From: Streptomyces sp. NBC_00285
GTDB lineage: Bacteria; Actinomycetota; Actinomycetes; Streptomycetales; Streptomycetaceae
Reading direction: 5' to 3'
Length of the DNA stretch: 64,000 nt
NCBI RefSeq assembly: GCF_036174265.1
Contig: NZ_CP108055.1
Coordinates: 1,054,001 to 1,118,000 of the forward strand
The position numbers and the translations under genes are program-made. The stretch's first letter is position 1; every line of letters starts with the position of its first letter. The notes under the pieces were generated by a model that worked only from the letters and a program-made list of their open reading frames with translations, searched no databases and was not told the origin of the DNA. Shown piece by piece: positions 44,836 through 52,663 of the stretch.

Positions 44836-45558
44836 CTACAGGCCGCTGACGCGCAGCGTGATGTTCAGCCGCCCCGTCAGCCCCAACTCGGGCGGCGCGG
44901 TGCCCGGATGCACGCGGGGCACCCCGTGGTAGGCGAGCCTCGACGGGCCGCCGAACACGAACAGGTCACCGCTGCGCAGCTCGACGTCCGTGTACGGCCT
45001 GGTCCGGGTCTCGGTGTTGCCGAAGCGGAAGACGCAGGTGTCGCCGAGGCTCAGGGACACCACGGGCGCGTCCGACTTCTCGTCGCTGTCGCGATGCATG
45101 CCCATGCGGGCGTCGGCGTCGTAGAAGTTGACCAGTGCGATGTCGTATGGCGCCTGCTGCGGGCCGAGTGTGTCCTGTACCGCTTCCCGGCCCAGTTCGC
45201 CCAGCCAGTGCGGGAAGGGCTTCACGGGTGTGCCGTCGCCGTCGGTGACCGTGGGGGTGTAGGCGTACGGGTAGCCGTGGGGTCCGGGGCAGTCGGGATT
45301 GTCCCGGACCGCTCGCCCGCAGGTCAGGCACCGTCGTACGGGCCCCCAGTGCCGGCCCAGGCACACCTGCCGGGCCGACATCGTGCCACCGCCCGGGGTG
45401 CGGACCGTGCGCAGTCCAGCCGGTGGGCGCGCCCAATCCCGGCAGGCCGCCAGCAGCTCGCGCTGCCGGTCCGGGTCCAGCCAGTCCGGGACGTGCACCG
45501 CGCCCGGCGCGATCTCCGTCCGGGGCCTGGGGAACAGCTCGGCATCCATGGGGTCCAT
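44836..45558 (-). CDS. alkB: AlkB-family 2-oxoglutarate/Fe(II) dioxygenase
   Basis: A 240-residue DNA-repair dioxygenase that removes alkyl groups from N1-methyladenine and N3-methylcytosine. The iron ligands are His and Asp in ARMGMHRDSDEKSD and His in RLAYHGVPRV; the 2-oxoglutarate arginines are in TGRLNITLRVSGL. Cofactor-binding NFYDADARMG is conserved. Between residues 70 and 94 there is an unusual insertion with Cys77-x2-Cys80-x9-Cys90-x3-His94, resembling a zinc-ribbon half (RCLTCGRAVRDNPDC). The gene is divergent from rlmG by 47 bases. Confidence 0.87.
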   Translation of the reverse strand: MDPMDAELFPRPRTEIAPGAVHVPDWLDPDRQRELLAACRDWARPPAGLRTVRTPGGGTMSARQVCLGRHWGPVRRCLTCGRAVRDNPDCPGPHGYPYAYTPTVTDGDGTPVKPFPHWLGELGREAVQDTLGPQQAPYDIALVNFYDADARMGMHRDSDEKSDAPVVSLSLGDTCVFRFGNTETRTRPYTDVELRSGDLFVFGGPSRLAYHGVPRVHPGTAPPELGLTGRLNITLRVSGL

Positions 45559-45605
45559 CCTGCCCGAGCGGGCCTGAGCTGCGTCTCCGATAGCCTGGAC
45601 GCACG

Positions 45606-46751
45606 ATGGACGACCGTATGACGACCCCCTGGGGCGAACTCGCGCTCACCCGCTACCCCGACGACCCGCGTGACCAGCTGCGCGCCTGGGACGCCTCCGA
45701 CGAGTATCTGCTCAGGCATCTGGAGGCCGAGGACGTGCCGCTGACCGGCGCGGTCGTGGTGGTCGGGGACCGCTGGGGAGCGCTGGTCTCCGCGCTGGCG
45801 GCGCATCGGCCGGCCCAGATCAACGACTCCTTCCTCAGCCAGGAGGCGACCCGGGCGAACCTCGCGCGCGCGGGCGCCGAACCGGACACCGTCCAGCTGC
45901 TCTCCACGCAGGACCCGCCGCCCGGCCGCATCGACGTCCTGTTGGTGCGGGTTCCGAAGAGCCTGGCCCTGCTGGAGGACCAGTTGTCGCGGCTGGCGCC
46001 CTCGGTGCACGAGGGCACGGTCGTCGTCGGGACCGGCATGGTGAAGGACATCCACACCTCGACGCTCCGACTGTTCGAGCGGATCCTCGGGCCGACCCGC
46101 ACCTCGCTCGCCGAGAAGAAGGCCCGGCTCATCTTCTGCGAGCCGCAGCCCTCGCCGGAACGGCCCGCCAACCCCTGGCCGTACGGCTACACGCTCCCGG
46201 ACGGCATCGGTGCCGCCTCCGGGCGGCCCGTCGTCAACCACGCGGGTATCTTCTGCGCCGACCGGCTCGACATCGGCACCCGCTTCTTCCTCCAGCACCT
46301 CCCGGACAGCGGCGGTGCCCACCGGATCGTGGACCTGGGCTGCGGCAACGGCGTCGTGGGCACGGCGGCGGCCCTGGCCGACCCCGGGGCCGAGGTGCTG
46401 TTCGTGGACGAGTCCTACCAGGCCGTGGCCTCGGCGGAGGCGACGTACAAGGCGAACGGCATGCCCGGACACGCGGAGTTCCGTGTCGGGGACGGTCTGA
46501 CGGGCGTCCCGGAGGGCAGCGTCGACATCGTCCTCAACAACCCGCCGTTCCACTCCCACCAGACGACGACCGACGCGACGGCCTGGCGGATGTTCACCGG
46601 AGCGCGCCGGGCGCTGCGGCCCGGTGGCGAGCTGTGGGTCGTCGGGAACCGGCACCTCGGCTACCACCTCAAGCTGCGGAAGCTCTTCGGCAACAGTCAA
46701 CTGGTCGCCGGAGGACCGAAGTTCGTGGTGCTGAAGGCCGTGAAGCGGTAG
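45606..46751 (+). CDS. rlmG: 23S rRNA (guanine-N2)-methyltransferase RlmG-like / RsmC family
   Basis: A 381-residue protein with two tandem MTase-like folds, as in RlmG and RsmC, which methylate guanine-N2 in ribosomal RNA. The N-terminal half is a catalytically silent copy. The C-terminal half has the SAM motif RIVDLGCGNGVVGTAAALAD, the acidic ribose contact VLFVDESYQAV and the N2-methyltransferase signature IVLNNPPFHSH. Length and motif wording fit RlmG, which modifies G1835 in E. coli 23S rRNA. It is followed after 17 bases by a second methyltransferase gene. Confidence 0.85.
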   Translation: MDDRMTTPWGELALTRYPDDPRDQLRAWDASDEYLLRHLEAEDVPLTGAVVVVGDRWGALVSALAAHRPAQINDSFLSQEATRANLARAGAEPDTVQLLSTQDPPPGRIDVLLVRVPKSLALLEDQLSRLAPSVHEGTVVVGTGMVKDIHTSTLRLFERILGPTRTSLAEKKARLIFCEPQPSPERPANPWPYGYTLPDGIGAASGRPVVNHAGIFCADRLDIGTRFFLQHLPDSGGAHRIVDLGCGNGVVGTAAALADPGAEVLFVDESYQAVASAEATYKANGMPGHAEFRVGDGLTGVPEGSVDIVLNNPPFHSHQTTTDATAWRMFTGARRALRPGGELWVVGNRHLGYHLKLRKLFGNSQLVAGGPKFVVLKAVKR

Positions 46752-46768
46752 CGGCTACCGTGGGATGC

Positions 46769-47548
46769 ATGTCCGATCCCTCGGTGCGCGCCTTCTACGA
46801 CTCACTGGCTCCCGACTACCACCGGATCTTCGCCGACTGGAACGCGAGCATGACGCGTCAGGCGGCGGTGTTCGGGAGTCTCCTGCAGGACGGTGTGGGG
46901 CCCGGTTCCCACCGGGTCCTGGACTGCTCGTGCGGGATCGGCACCCAGGCGATCGGGCTGGCCCTCGCCGGGCACCGGGTCGTCGGCAGCGATCTCAGTC
47001 CGGTCTCCGCCGCACGGGCGACGGCGGAGGCGGCGGCCCGCGGGGTGCCGGTGCCGACGGCCGCCGCGGACATGCGCCGGTTACCGTTCGCGCCGGGCGT
47101 GTTCGACGTCGTCGTCTGCGCCGACAACTCCGTGGCCCATCTGCTGACGGCTCCGGACGTGGAGGCCGCGCTCGCGGGCATGCGGCGGGTGCTGCGGGAC
47201 GGCGGTCTCCTGGTGCTCACCGTGCGGGACTACGACGAGATCCGGCGGACCAGACCCCGCACCACACCGGTACAGGTCTCCGAGAGCTCCGACGGCGGCC
47301 GGATGATCACCGTCCAGCTGTGGCACTGGCATGAGGACGGCGAGCGCTACGACCAGGAGTACTTCCAGTTGGTGCCCGGCGACGGTGACGACTGCGCCGT
47401 CCGTGTCCGCCGTACGACCTCCTGGGCGCTGACCCGTTCACAGCTGACGGAGTTCGTGACCGCGGCCGGTTTCGTCGACGTCCGCTGGCATGATCCGGGG
47501 GACTCCGGGATCTACCAGCCCGTCCTCACCGCCCGAGCATCCCGATGA
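46769..47548 (+). CDS. Class I SAM-dependent methyltransferase (contains a TTA codon)
   Basis: A 259-residue methyltransferase. The SAM-binding motifs are VLDCSCGIGTQAIGLALAGH, VVGSDLSPVSAARA and FDVVVCADNSVAHLL; SLAPDYHRIFADWNASMTRQ is the N-terminal cap. The style resembles glycine/sarcosine N-methyltransferases, but the substrate is not identifiable. Codon 105 (47081-47083) is the rare Leu codon TTA, which needs the BldA tRNA in Streptomyces, so expression may be tied to development. It follows rlmG after 17 bases and overlaps the convergent aldolase gene by 23 bases. Confidence 0.87.
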   Translation: MSDPSVRAFYDSLAPDYHRIFADWNASMTRQAAVFGSLLQDGVGPGSHRVLDCSCGIGTQAIGLALAGHRVVGSDLSPVSAARATAEAAARGVPVPTAAADMRRLPFAPGVFDVVVCADNSVAHLLTAPDVEAALAGMRRVLRDGGLLVLTVRDYDEIRRTRPRTTPVQVSESSDGGRMITVQLWHWHEDGERYDQEYFQLVPGDGDDCAVRVRRTTSWALTRSQLTEFVTAAGFVDVRWHDPGDSGIYQPVLTARASR

Positions 47549-48377
47549 TCCGCCGGGCCGCCTCGGCCATCGCGTCCCGCCCGACGCTCAGGTACTTCCG
47601 TGAGTCCACCGCCTCGGGGTGAGCCGCCAGGAACTCCCGGATCGCGCCCGTCATGGCGATGTTGAGCGCGGTGCCCACATTGACCTTGGCGATGCCGCCC
47701 TCCACGGCAGCGGTGAGTTCGTCGTCGCGGACTCCGGAGGACCCGTGCAGGACGAGGGGAACGTCCAGGGTGCCGGCCAGGCGGTTCAGGAGGCCGTGGT
47801 CGAGGGTGGCGCTGCGTTCGGTCATCGCGTGCGCGCTGCCGATGGCCACGGCGAGGGCGTCGACGCCGGAGTCGGCGACGAAGGTGCGGGCCTCGGCGGG
47901 GTCGGTGCGTGCCCCGGGGGCGTGGGCGTCCAGCGCGGGCACGCCGTCCTTGCCGCCGACCTCGCCCAACTCCGCCTCGATCCACAGGCCTTGGGAGTGC
48001 GCCCAGTCGGCTGCGGCTCTGGTGGCGGCGAGGTTCTCGGCGTAGGGCAGCCGGGCCGCGTCGTACATCACGGAGCTGAAACCCGCGTCGGCCGCCTGCC
48101 GGAGCAGCTCGTCGCTCTGGACGTGGTCCAGGTGCAACGCGACGGGTACGGCGGCGCGTTCGGCCACGGTGACGGCGGCACGGGCGAGCGGGTGGAGGCG
48201 GCCGTAGCGGAACTTGACGGCGTTCTCACTGACTTGGAGGACGACGGGCGCCTTCAGGGATTCGGCGCCGGCGATGACCGCCTCGACGTGTTCCAGGGTG
48301 ATGATGTTGAAGGCGGCGACGGCGGAGCGGGCGGCTGCGGCGCCGGTGACGAGTTCGGCGGTGGTGACCAGGGGCAC
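47526..48377 (-). CDS. Class II fructose-bisphosphate/tagatose-bisphosphate-type aldolase
   Basis: A 283-residue zinc-dependent ketose-bisphosphate aldolase of the KbaY/GatY/FbaA family. The zinc and catalytic region is PVALHLDHVQSDELLRQAAD, the glycine-rich phosphate site LVLHGSSGVRDDEL and GGIAKVNVGTALNIAMTG. IEAELGEVGGKDG is also typical. The GTG 48377 has GGAG about six bases upstream. It lies eight bases after the SIS-domain gene, so the two form an operon. By analogy with AgaS/AgaY or GatY systems this pair could break down an amino sugar or tagatose; no kinase is adjacent. Confidence 0.85.
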   Translation of the reverse strand: MPLVTTAELVTGAAAARSAVAAFNIITLEHVEAVIAGAESLKAPVVLQVSENAVKFRYGRLHPLARAAVTVAERAAVPVALHLDHVQSDELLRQAADAGFSSVMYDAARLPYAENLAATRAAADWAHSQGLWIEAELGEVGGKDGVPALDAHAPGARTDPAEARTFVADSGVDALAVAIGSAHAMTERSATLDHGLLNRLAGTLDVPLVLHGSSGVRDDELTAAVEGGIAKVNVGTALNIAMTGAIREFLAAHPEAVDSRKYLSVGRDAMAEAARRIIGMLGR

Positions 48378-48385
48378 GACGTCTC

Positions 48386-49270
48386 CTAGGGGCGGGCGAG
48401 GATCACCGAGCGGGTGAGGTGGCGTGGCTGGTCCGGGTCGAGACCGCGGGCCGCCGCGACGGCCACCGCGAGCCGCTGCACGCGGACCAGTTCGGCCAGG
48501 GGGTCGAGGATGCCCGGCACCCATGTCCCGCCGGTCTCCCGCACCTGTTCCGCGAGCCCTTCCGGCGCTTCGCCGAGCATCCAGGTGGCGGTGCCGTGGG
48601 TGGTGATGCTGATGGGGCCGTGCCGGTACTCCATCGCCGGGTACGCCTCGGTCCAGGCGAGCGAGGCCTCGCGCATCTTCAGCCCGGCCTCGTTGGCCAG
48701 CCCCACCGTCCAGCCCCGGCCGAGGAAGGTGAACTGCGTGCAGCCGACGAGCCCTTCGGGCAGCGGGGTCGCGAGTGCGGTGCGGGCGTCGGCGACGACG
48801 CCGGCGGAGTGCAGGCCCAGGTGGGCGCGGAGCAGGGTGAGGGCGGTGGTGGCGAACCTCGTCTGGACCACGGACTGTTCGTCGGCGAAGTCGAGGACGA
48901 CCACGTCGTCGGCGACTGCCATGACGGGGGTCGTGGGGTCGGCGGTGAGGGCGGTCGTGCGGGTGCTCCCCTTCACCTGCCGAAGCAGGTCGACGACCTC
49001 GGTCGTGGTACCGGAGCGGGTGAGGGCGACGACTCGGTCGTATGTGCGCCCGTACGGGAACTCCGACGCGGCGAAGGCGTCCGTCTCCCCCAGCCCCGCG
49101 CCCTCACGCAGCGCCGCCACCGCCTGCGCCATGAAGTACGAGGTACCGCATCCGACGATGGCGACCCGCTCCCCGGGCGCCGGAAGCACGCCTGCGTGCC
49201 GCGCCGCCTCCGTCGCCGCCCGGGTCCAGCATTCCGGCTGACTGGTCAGCTCGTCCTCGACATGGGTCAT
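48386..49270 (-). CDS. SIS domain sugar isomerase/deaminase-like protein (AgaS/GlmS-C type)
   Basis: A 294-residue protein with two sugar isomerase (SIS) domains. The first domain has VAIVGCGTSYFMAQAVAALR and LTRSGTTTEVVDLLRQVKGS. The second has FLGRGWTVGLANEAGLKMRE and EYRHGPISITTHGTATWML, which hold the conserved active-site residues of glucosamine-fructose-6-phosphate isomerases and of AgaS-type phosphosugar deaminases. No amidotransferase domain is attached. It is the first gene of a two-gene operon with a class II aldolase. Two 8-base direct repeats and a palindrome lie upstream. Confidence 0.85.
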   Translation of the reverse strand: MTHVEDELTSQPECWTRAATEAARHAGVLPAPGERVAIVGCGTSYFMAQAVAALREGAGLGETDAFAASEFPYGRTYDRVVALTRSGTTTEVVDLLRQVKGSTRTTALTADPTTPVMAVADDVVVLDFADEQSVVQTRFATTALTLLRAHLGLHSAGVVADARTALATPLPEGLVGCTQFTFLGRGWTVGLANEAGLKMREASLAWTEAYPAMEYRHGPISITTHGTATWMLGEAPEGLAEQVRETGGTWVPGILDPLAELVRVQRLAVAVAAARGLDPDQPRHLTRSVILARP

Positions 49271-49296
49271 GCCGCACCTTCCGTCCATCTGATTGT

Positions 49297-49336
49297 TCTT
49301 GCAAGATATAGCGACCTTTCAAGCATAATCAAGCAT
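49297..49336. promoter_or_regulatory. Palindrome and direct repeats before the SIS/aldolase operon
   Basis: TCTTGCAAGA at 49297-49306 is a perfect 10-base palindrome. TCAAGCAT occurs twice ten bases apart, at 49319-49326 and 49329-49336. They lie 27-66 bases upstream of the SIS gene start. Similar words (TTGCTTGA, TCAAGCAA) recur at 62965-63009, so a common regulator is possible. Confidence 0.5.
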
Positions 49337-49492
49337 TCGAGCGCAGCGAGGTGCAGTGAATACCGGCGCGTAGGCGTGGCGGGCGGTCGTGCGCAGTGCC
49401 GTACGGGGTCGTCGAGGCGGTCCTCGTGACTGAGGGCCGTTCCCAGGACATCCGTGGCCGATCCTGCTTAGGCTGATCCGCAGGAGGCTGCG

Positions 49493-51313
49493 ATGAGCGG
49501 ATCACGTGGGAACGACACGGGCTACCTGCCGATCGCCGAGCACGGGCTGATCGGCGATCTGCGCAGCGTGGCCCTGGTCGGGACCGACGGCACGATCGAC
49601 TGGTACTGCTGCCCGTCCTTCGACGCGCCGAGTGTCTTCGCGTCGATCCTGGACGCGGAGCGCGGCGGCCGGTTCGAGCTCGCGGCGGCCGTGCCCGCGC
49701 GGACCAAGCAGTTCTACTTCCCCGACACCAACGTCCTGATCACCCGCTTCTACACCGAGGACGGGGTGGGCGAGGTGCAGGACTTCATGCCCGTCGACGG
49801 CGGCACGGTGGAGACCGAGCGGCACCGGCTGATCCGCCGGGTGGTGTGTGTCCGCGGCTCCATCCCGTTCCGCACGCGGGTGGCGCCGCGCTTCGACTAC
49901 GGCGCGCAGCCGCACACCCTCCGCATGGTCGGGGACGTCGCGGTTTTCGAGTCCCCCAAGCTGTCCCTCGGGCTGACCGCCACCGTGCCCCTGGAGACCG
50001 AAGGGCCGGACGTCCGCGCCGACTTCAAGCTCTCCGAGGGCGAGTCGGCGGTGTTCGCGCTGGACCAGGTCGGCGGCGAGGTGACCCCGCGCCGGTGTGC
50101 GCGCACCGAGGCCGAGGAGCAGTTCAACAGCACGGTCGCCTACTGGCGGCACTGGCTGTCCGCCTCCAAGTACCGGGGCCGCTGGCGGGAGATGGTTCAC
50201 CGCTCCGCCCTCACCCTCAAACTGCTCACCTACGCGCCCACCGGCGCCATCGTGGCCGCGCCGACCACGAGCCTGCCCGAACAGCTGGGCGGCGAGCGCA
50301 ACTGGGACTACCGGTACGTGTGGGTGCGGGACGCCGCCTTCTGTGTGTACGCGCTGCTGCGGCTCGGCTTCACCAGCGAGGCCGAGCAGTTCATGGATTT
50401 CCTCATCCGGCACGTCAGCCCGGAAGGCCACGGCCCCTCGGGGCCCCTTCAGATCATGTACGGCATCGACGGCCGCACCGATCTGACGGAACGTGAACTC
50501 CCGCATCTGGAAGGGCATCAGGGCTCCGCGCCGGTCCGGGTCGGCAATGCGGCGGCCGACCAGCTCCAACTCGACATCTACGGCGCCCTGATCGACTCGA
50601 TCTACCTCTACGACAAGTGGGCCAAGCCGATCTCCAGCGGCCAGTGGGACGACGTGTGCACCCTCGTGGAGTGGGTGTGCGGGAACTGGGACCAGCCCGA
50701 CGAGGGCATCTGGGAGACCCGCGGCGGCCGCAAGAACTTCCTGTACTCCCGCCTGATGTGCTGGGTGGCGATCGAGCGGGCGATCCGGATGGCCAACCGG
50801 CGCGGTCTGCCCGCCGACCTCAACCGCTGGCGGGAGTGCCGCGACACGATCTACCGGCGGATCATGCAGCGCGGCTGGTCCGAGACCCGGCAGGCGTTCG
50901 TCCAGCACGAGGACGGGGACGTGCTCGACGCGGCCGTCCTGATGATGCCGCTCACCAAGTTCATCGCGCCCACCGACCCCAAGTGGCTGTCCACGCTGGA
51001 CGCCCTGACCCAGGAGCTGGTGTCGGACTCCCTCGTCTACCGCTACGACCCGCTGGCCAGCCCCGACGGGCTGCGCGGCGACGAGGGCACCTTCTCGATC
51101 TGCTCGTTCTGGTACGTCGAGGCCATGGTGCACGCCGGGCGGATCGACGAGGCACGCCTCGCCTTCGAGAAGATGCTCACCTACGCCAACCATCTGGGCC
51201 TGTATGCCGAGGAGATCAGTCACACCGGGGAGCAACAGGGCAATTTCCCGCAGGCGTTCACCCATCTCGCCTTGATCAGCGCGGCGTTCAACCTGGACCG
51301 GGCCCTCGGCTGA
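49493..51313 (+). CDS. Glycoside hydrolase family 15 protein (glucoamylase/trehalase-like)
   Basis: A 606-residue, probably cytoplasmic, GH15 enzyme; no signal peptide. Family wording runs throughout: YLPIAEHGLIGDLRSVALVG at the start, the N-terminal beta-sandwich domain to about 230, then the (alpha/alpha)6 barrel with GGERNWDYRYVWVRDAAF, IDSIYLYDKW and WDQPDEGIWETRGG, where the Glu is the likely general acid. GNFPQAFTHLALISAAFNLD closes the barrel. Mycobacterial relatives are trehalases; others are glucodextranases or glucoamylases. AGGAGG lies five bases before the ATG. Transcribed on its own. The substrate is uncertain. Confidence 0.9.
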   Translation: MSGSRGNDTGYLPIAEHGLIGDLRSVALVGTDGTIDWYCCPSFDAPSVFASILDAERGGRFELAAAVPARTKQFYFPDTNVLITRFYTEDGVGEVQDFMPVDGGTVETERHRLIRRVVCVRGSIPFRTRVAPRFDYGAQPHTLRMVGDVAVFESPKLSLGLTATVPLETEGPDVRADFKLSEGESAVFALDQVGGEVTPRRCARTEAEEQFNSTVAYWRHWLSASKYRGRWREMVHRSALTLKLLTYAPTGAIVAAPTTSLPEQLGGERNWDYRYVWVRDAAFCVYALLRLGFTSEAEQFMDFLIRHVSPEGHGPSGPLQIMYGIDGRTDLTERELPHLEGHQGSAPVRVGNAAADQLQLDIYGALIDSIYLYDKWAKPISSGQWDDVCTLVEWVCGNWDQPDEGIWETRGGRKNFLYSRLMCWVAIERAIRMANRRGLPADLNRWRECRDTIYRRIMQRGWSETRQAFVQHEDGDVLDAAVLMMPLTKFIAPTDPKWLSTLDALTQELVSDSLVYRYDPLASPDGLRGDEGTFSICSFWYVEAMVHAGRIDEARLAFEKMLTYANHLGLYAEEISHTGEQQGNFPQAFTHLALISAAFNLDRALG

Positions 51314-51447
51314 CCCCGTGGGACCCCATGCGCCTGGTACGAGGGGGACGGGGCGCCGTGACCAGGGCGTCGACCATGGCCCGTACGCGCGTCTCCGGGA
51401 GCCGCCGGGCCGGAATAGCCGCGGCCCTCTCCCATGTTGCGGCGAAC

Positions 51448-52323
51448 ATGACGACGAACGCGCCCCAGCCCGAGGTTCTGCGCTACACCGCCTTCTCCAG
51501 CGACCCCGAGGGCGGCAACCCCGCAGGTGTCGTCCTGGACGCGACCGCCCTGGCCGACAGCGACATGCTGGCCATCGCCGCCGAGCTCGGATATTCCGAG
51601 TCCGCGTTTCTGACCGCGGCGCCGGAGGGTCTCGACGGCCCGGAGGGACGGGTGTTCCGCATCCGGTACTTCAGCCCCAAGGCCGAGGTGCCGTTCTGCG
51701 GGCACGCGACCGTCGCCACCGCCGTCGCGCTGGCCGAGCGGATCGGCCCCGGCGAGCTGGTGTTCGCGACCCGCGCCGGGACCGTGCCGGTGGAGGTGTT
51801 CGAGGAGGGCGGGACGGTCAGGGCCACACTCACGAGCGTCGAGCCGCACGTCGAGGAGATCGCGGACGGGGACCTCACGGAGGCGCTCGCCGCGCTCGAC
51901 TGGGCCGCTGCAGATCTCGACCCGGCCTTTCCGCCCCGTGTCGCGTTCGCCGGGGCCCGCCATCTCGTCCTCGCCGCGGCGACGCGCGCACGCCTCGCGG
52001 ATCTGGCGTACGACTTCGCGCGCCTCGAAACCCTGATGCACCAACTGGACCTGACCACCGTCCAGTTGGTGTGGCGGCAGTCGGCCACCGTCTTCCACGT
52101 CCGGGACCCGTTCCCCGTCGGCGGTGTCGTCGAGGACCCGGCAACCGGTGCCGCAGCGGCGGCTTTCGGTGCGTACGCCCGTGAGCTCGGCCTGGTCCCC
52201 GGGGACGCCGTCCTCACCCTGCACCAGGGCGAGGACCTGGGCCGCCCGGGCGAGCTCACGGTGACCCTCAGCGCGGGCGACCCGCGGGTGCGTGTCGGCG
52301 GCGCCGGGGCCCGCATCAACTGA
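51448..52323 (+). CDS. PhzF-family phenazine biosynthesis-like isomerase
   Basis: A 291-residue PhzF/DapF-fold protein. The signature YTAFSSDPEGGNPAGVVLD is at the start, ELGYSESAFL carries the catalytic-glutamate-type residue and FSPKAEVPFCGHATVATAVA is the centre of the fold. VEDPATGAAAAAFGAYAREL is the second-half signature. PhzF itself isomerises an intermediate in phenazine synthesis, but most homologues have unknown substrates and no phenazine genes are here. Start chosen at ATG 51448; a GTG at 51358 behind a G-rich tract is a possible longer start. A strong hairpin follows. Confidence 0.87.
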   Translation: MTTNAPQPEVLRYTAFSSDPEGGNPAGVVLDATALADSDMLAIAAELGYSESAFLTAAPEGLDGPEGRVFRIRYFSPKAEVPFCGHATVATAVALAERIGPGELVFATRAGTVPVEVFEEGGTVRATLTSVEPHVEEIADGDLTEALAALDWAAADLDPAFPPRVAFAGARHLVLAAATRARLADLAYDFARLETLMHQLDLTTVQLVWRQSATVFHVRDPFPVGGVVEDPATGAAAAAFGAYARELGLVPGDAVLTLHQGEDLGRPGELTVTLSAGDPRVRVGGAGARIN

Positions 52324-52663
52324 GGCTGCGGCCAGGACGCCACGGACGAGACCGGCCGGTTCGGCGGGTTCCGTCCGTGGCGTCGCCGTCGTGGGCCGTG
52401 GAGTCGGTGAGGCGATCCGTGTCGAGGCCCGGCAGGTGCACGTTGTGACGGGGCGAGCGCCACGGCCGTAGCAGTCCCGCCGGACCCGGACCAGGCTTTG
52501 GGCCGCCTTTCATTCCATCGGTGCATGTGGTGGCCATGGCCGTCCGCCAGAGGCCGCGTCAGCCCTACCTTTGCCGTCTCAGCAACCCTCGACACCGGAG
52601 TGACGGACCGGCGTTCTCGTCATTCCGCCGACCGGGGAGACGACGGAGCATCGGGGGAACGAC
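52324..52663. other. Intergenic region between phzF-like gene and the three-gene cluster
   Basis: 340 bases with no convincing gene. It begins with the hairpin at 52336-52384. The rest should hold the promoter of the membrane-protein cluster, but no clear -10/-35 pair was recognised. A GGGGGAAC ribosome binding site sits six bases before the GTG at 52664. Confidence 0.5.
52336..52384 (+). terminator. Hairpin terminator after the PhzF-like gene
   Basis: GACGCCACGGACG (52336-52348) pairs perfectly with CGTCCGTGGCGTC (52372-52384) across 23 bases that themselves contain ACCGGCCGGT. It starts 12 bases after the stop codon. No U-tract. Confidence 0.65.

Noticed and set aside
43555..49270. ROK regulator considered part of the SIS/aldolase operon
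   Set aside because: Four plus- or minus-strand genes (alkB, rlmG, methyltransferase and others) lie between; only a trans effect remains possible.
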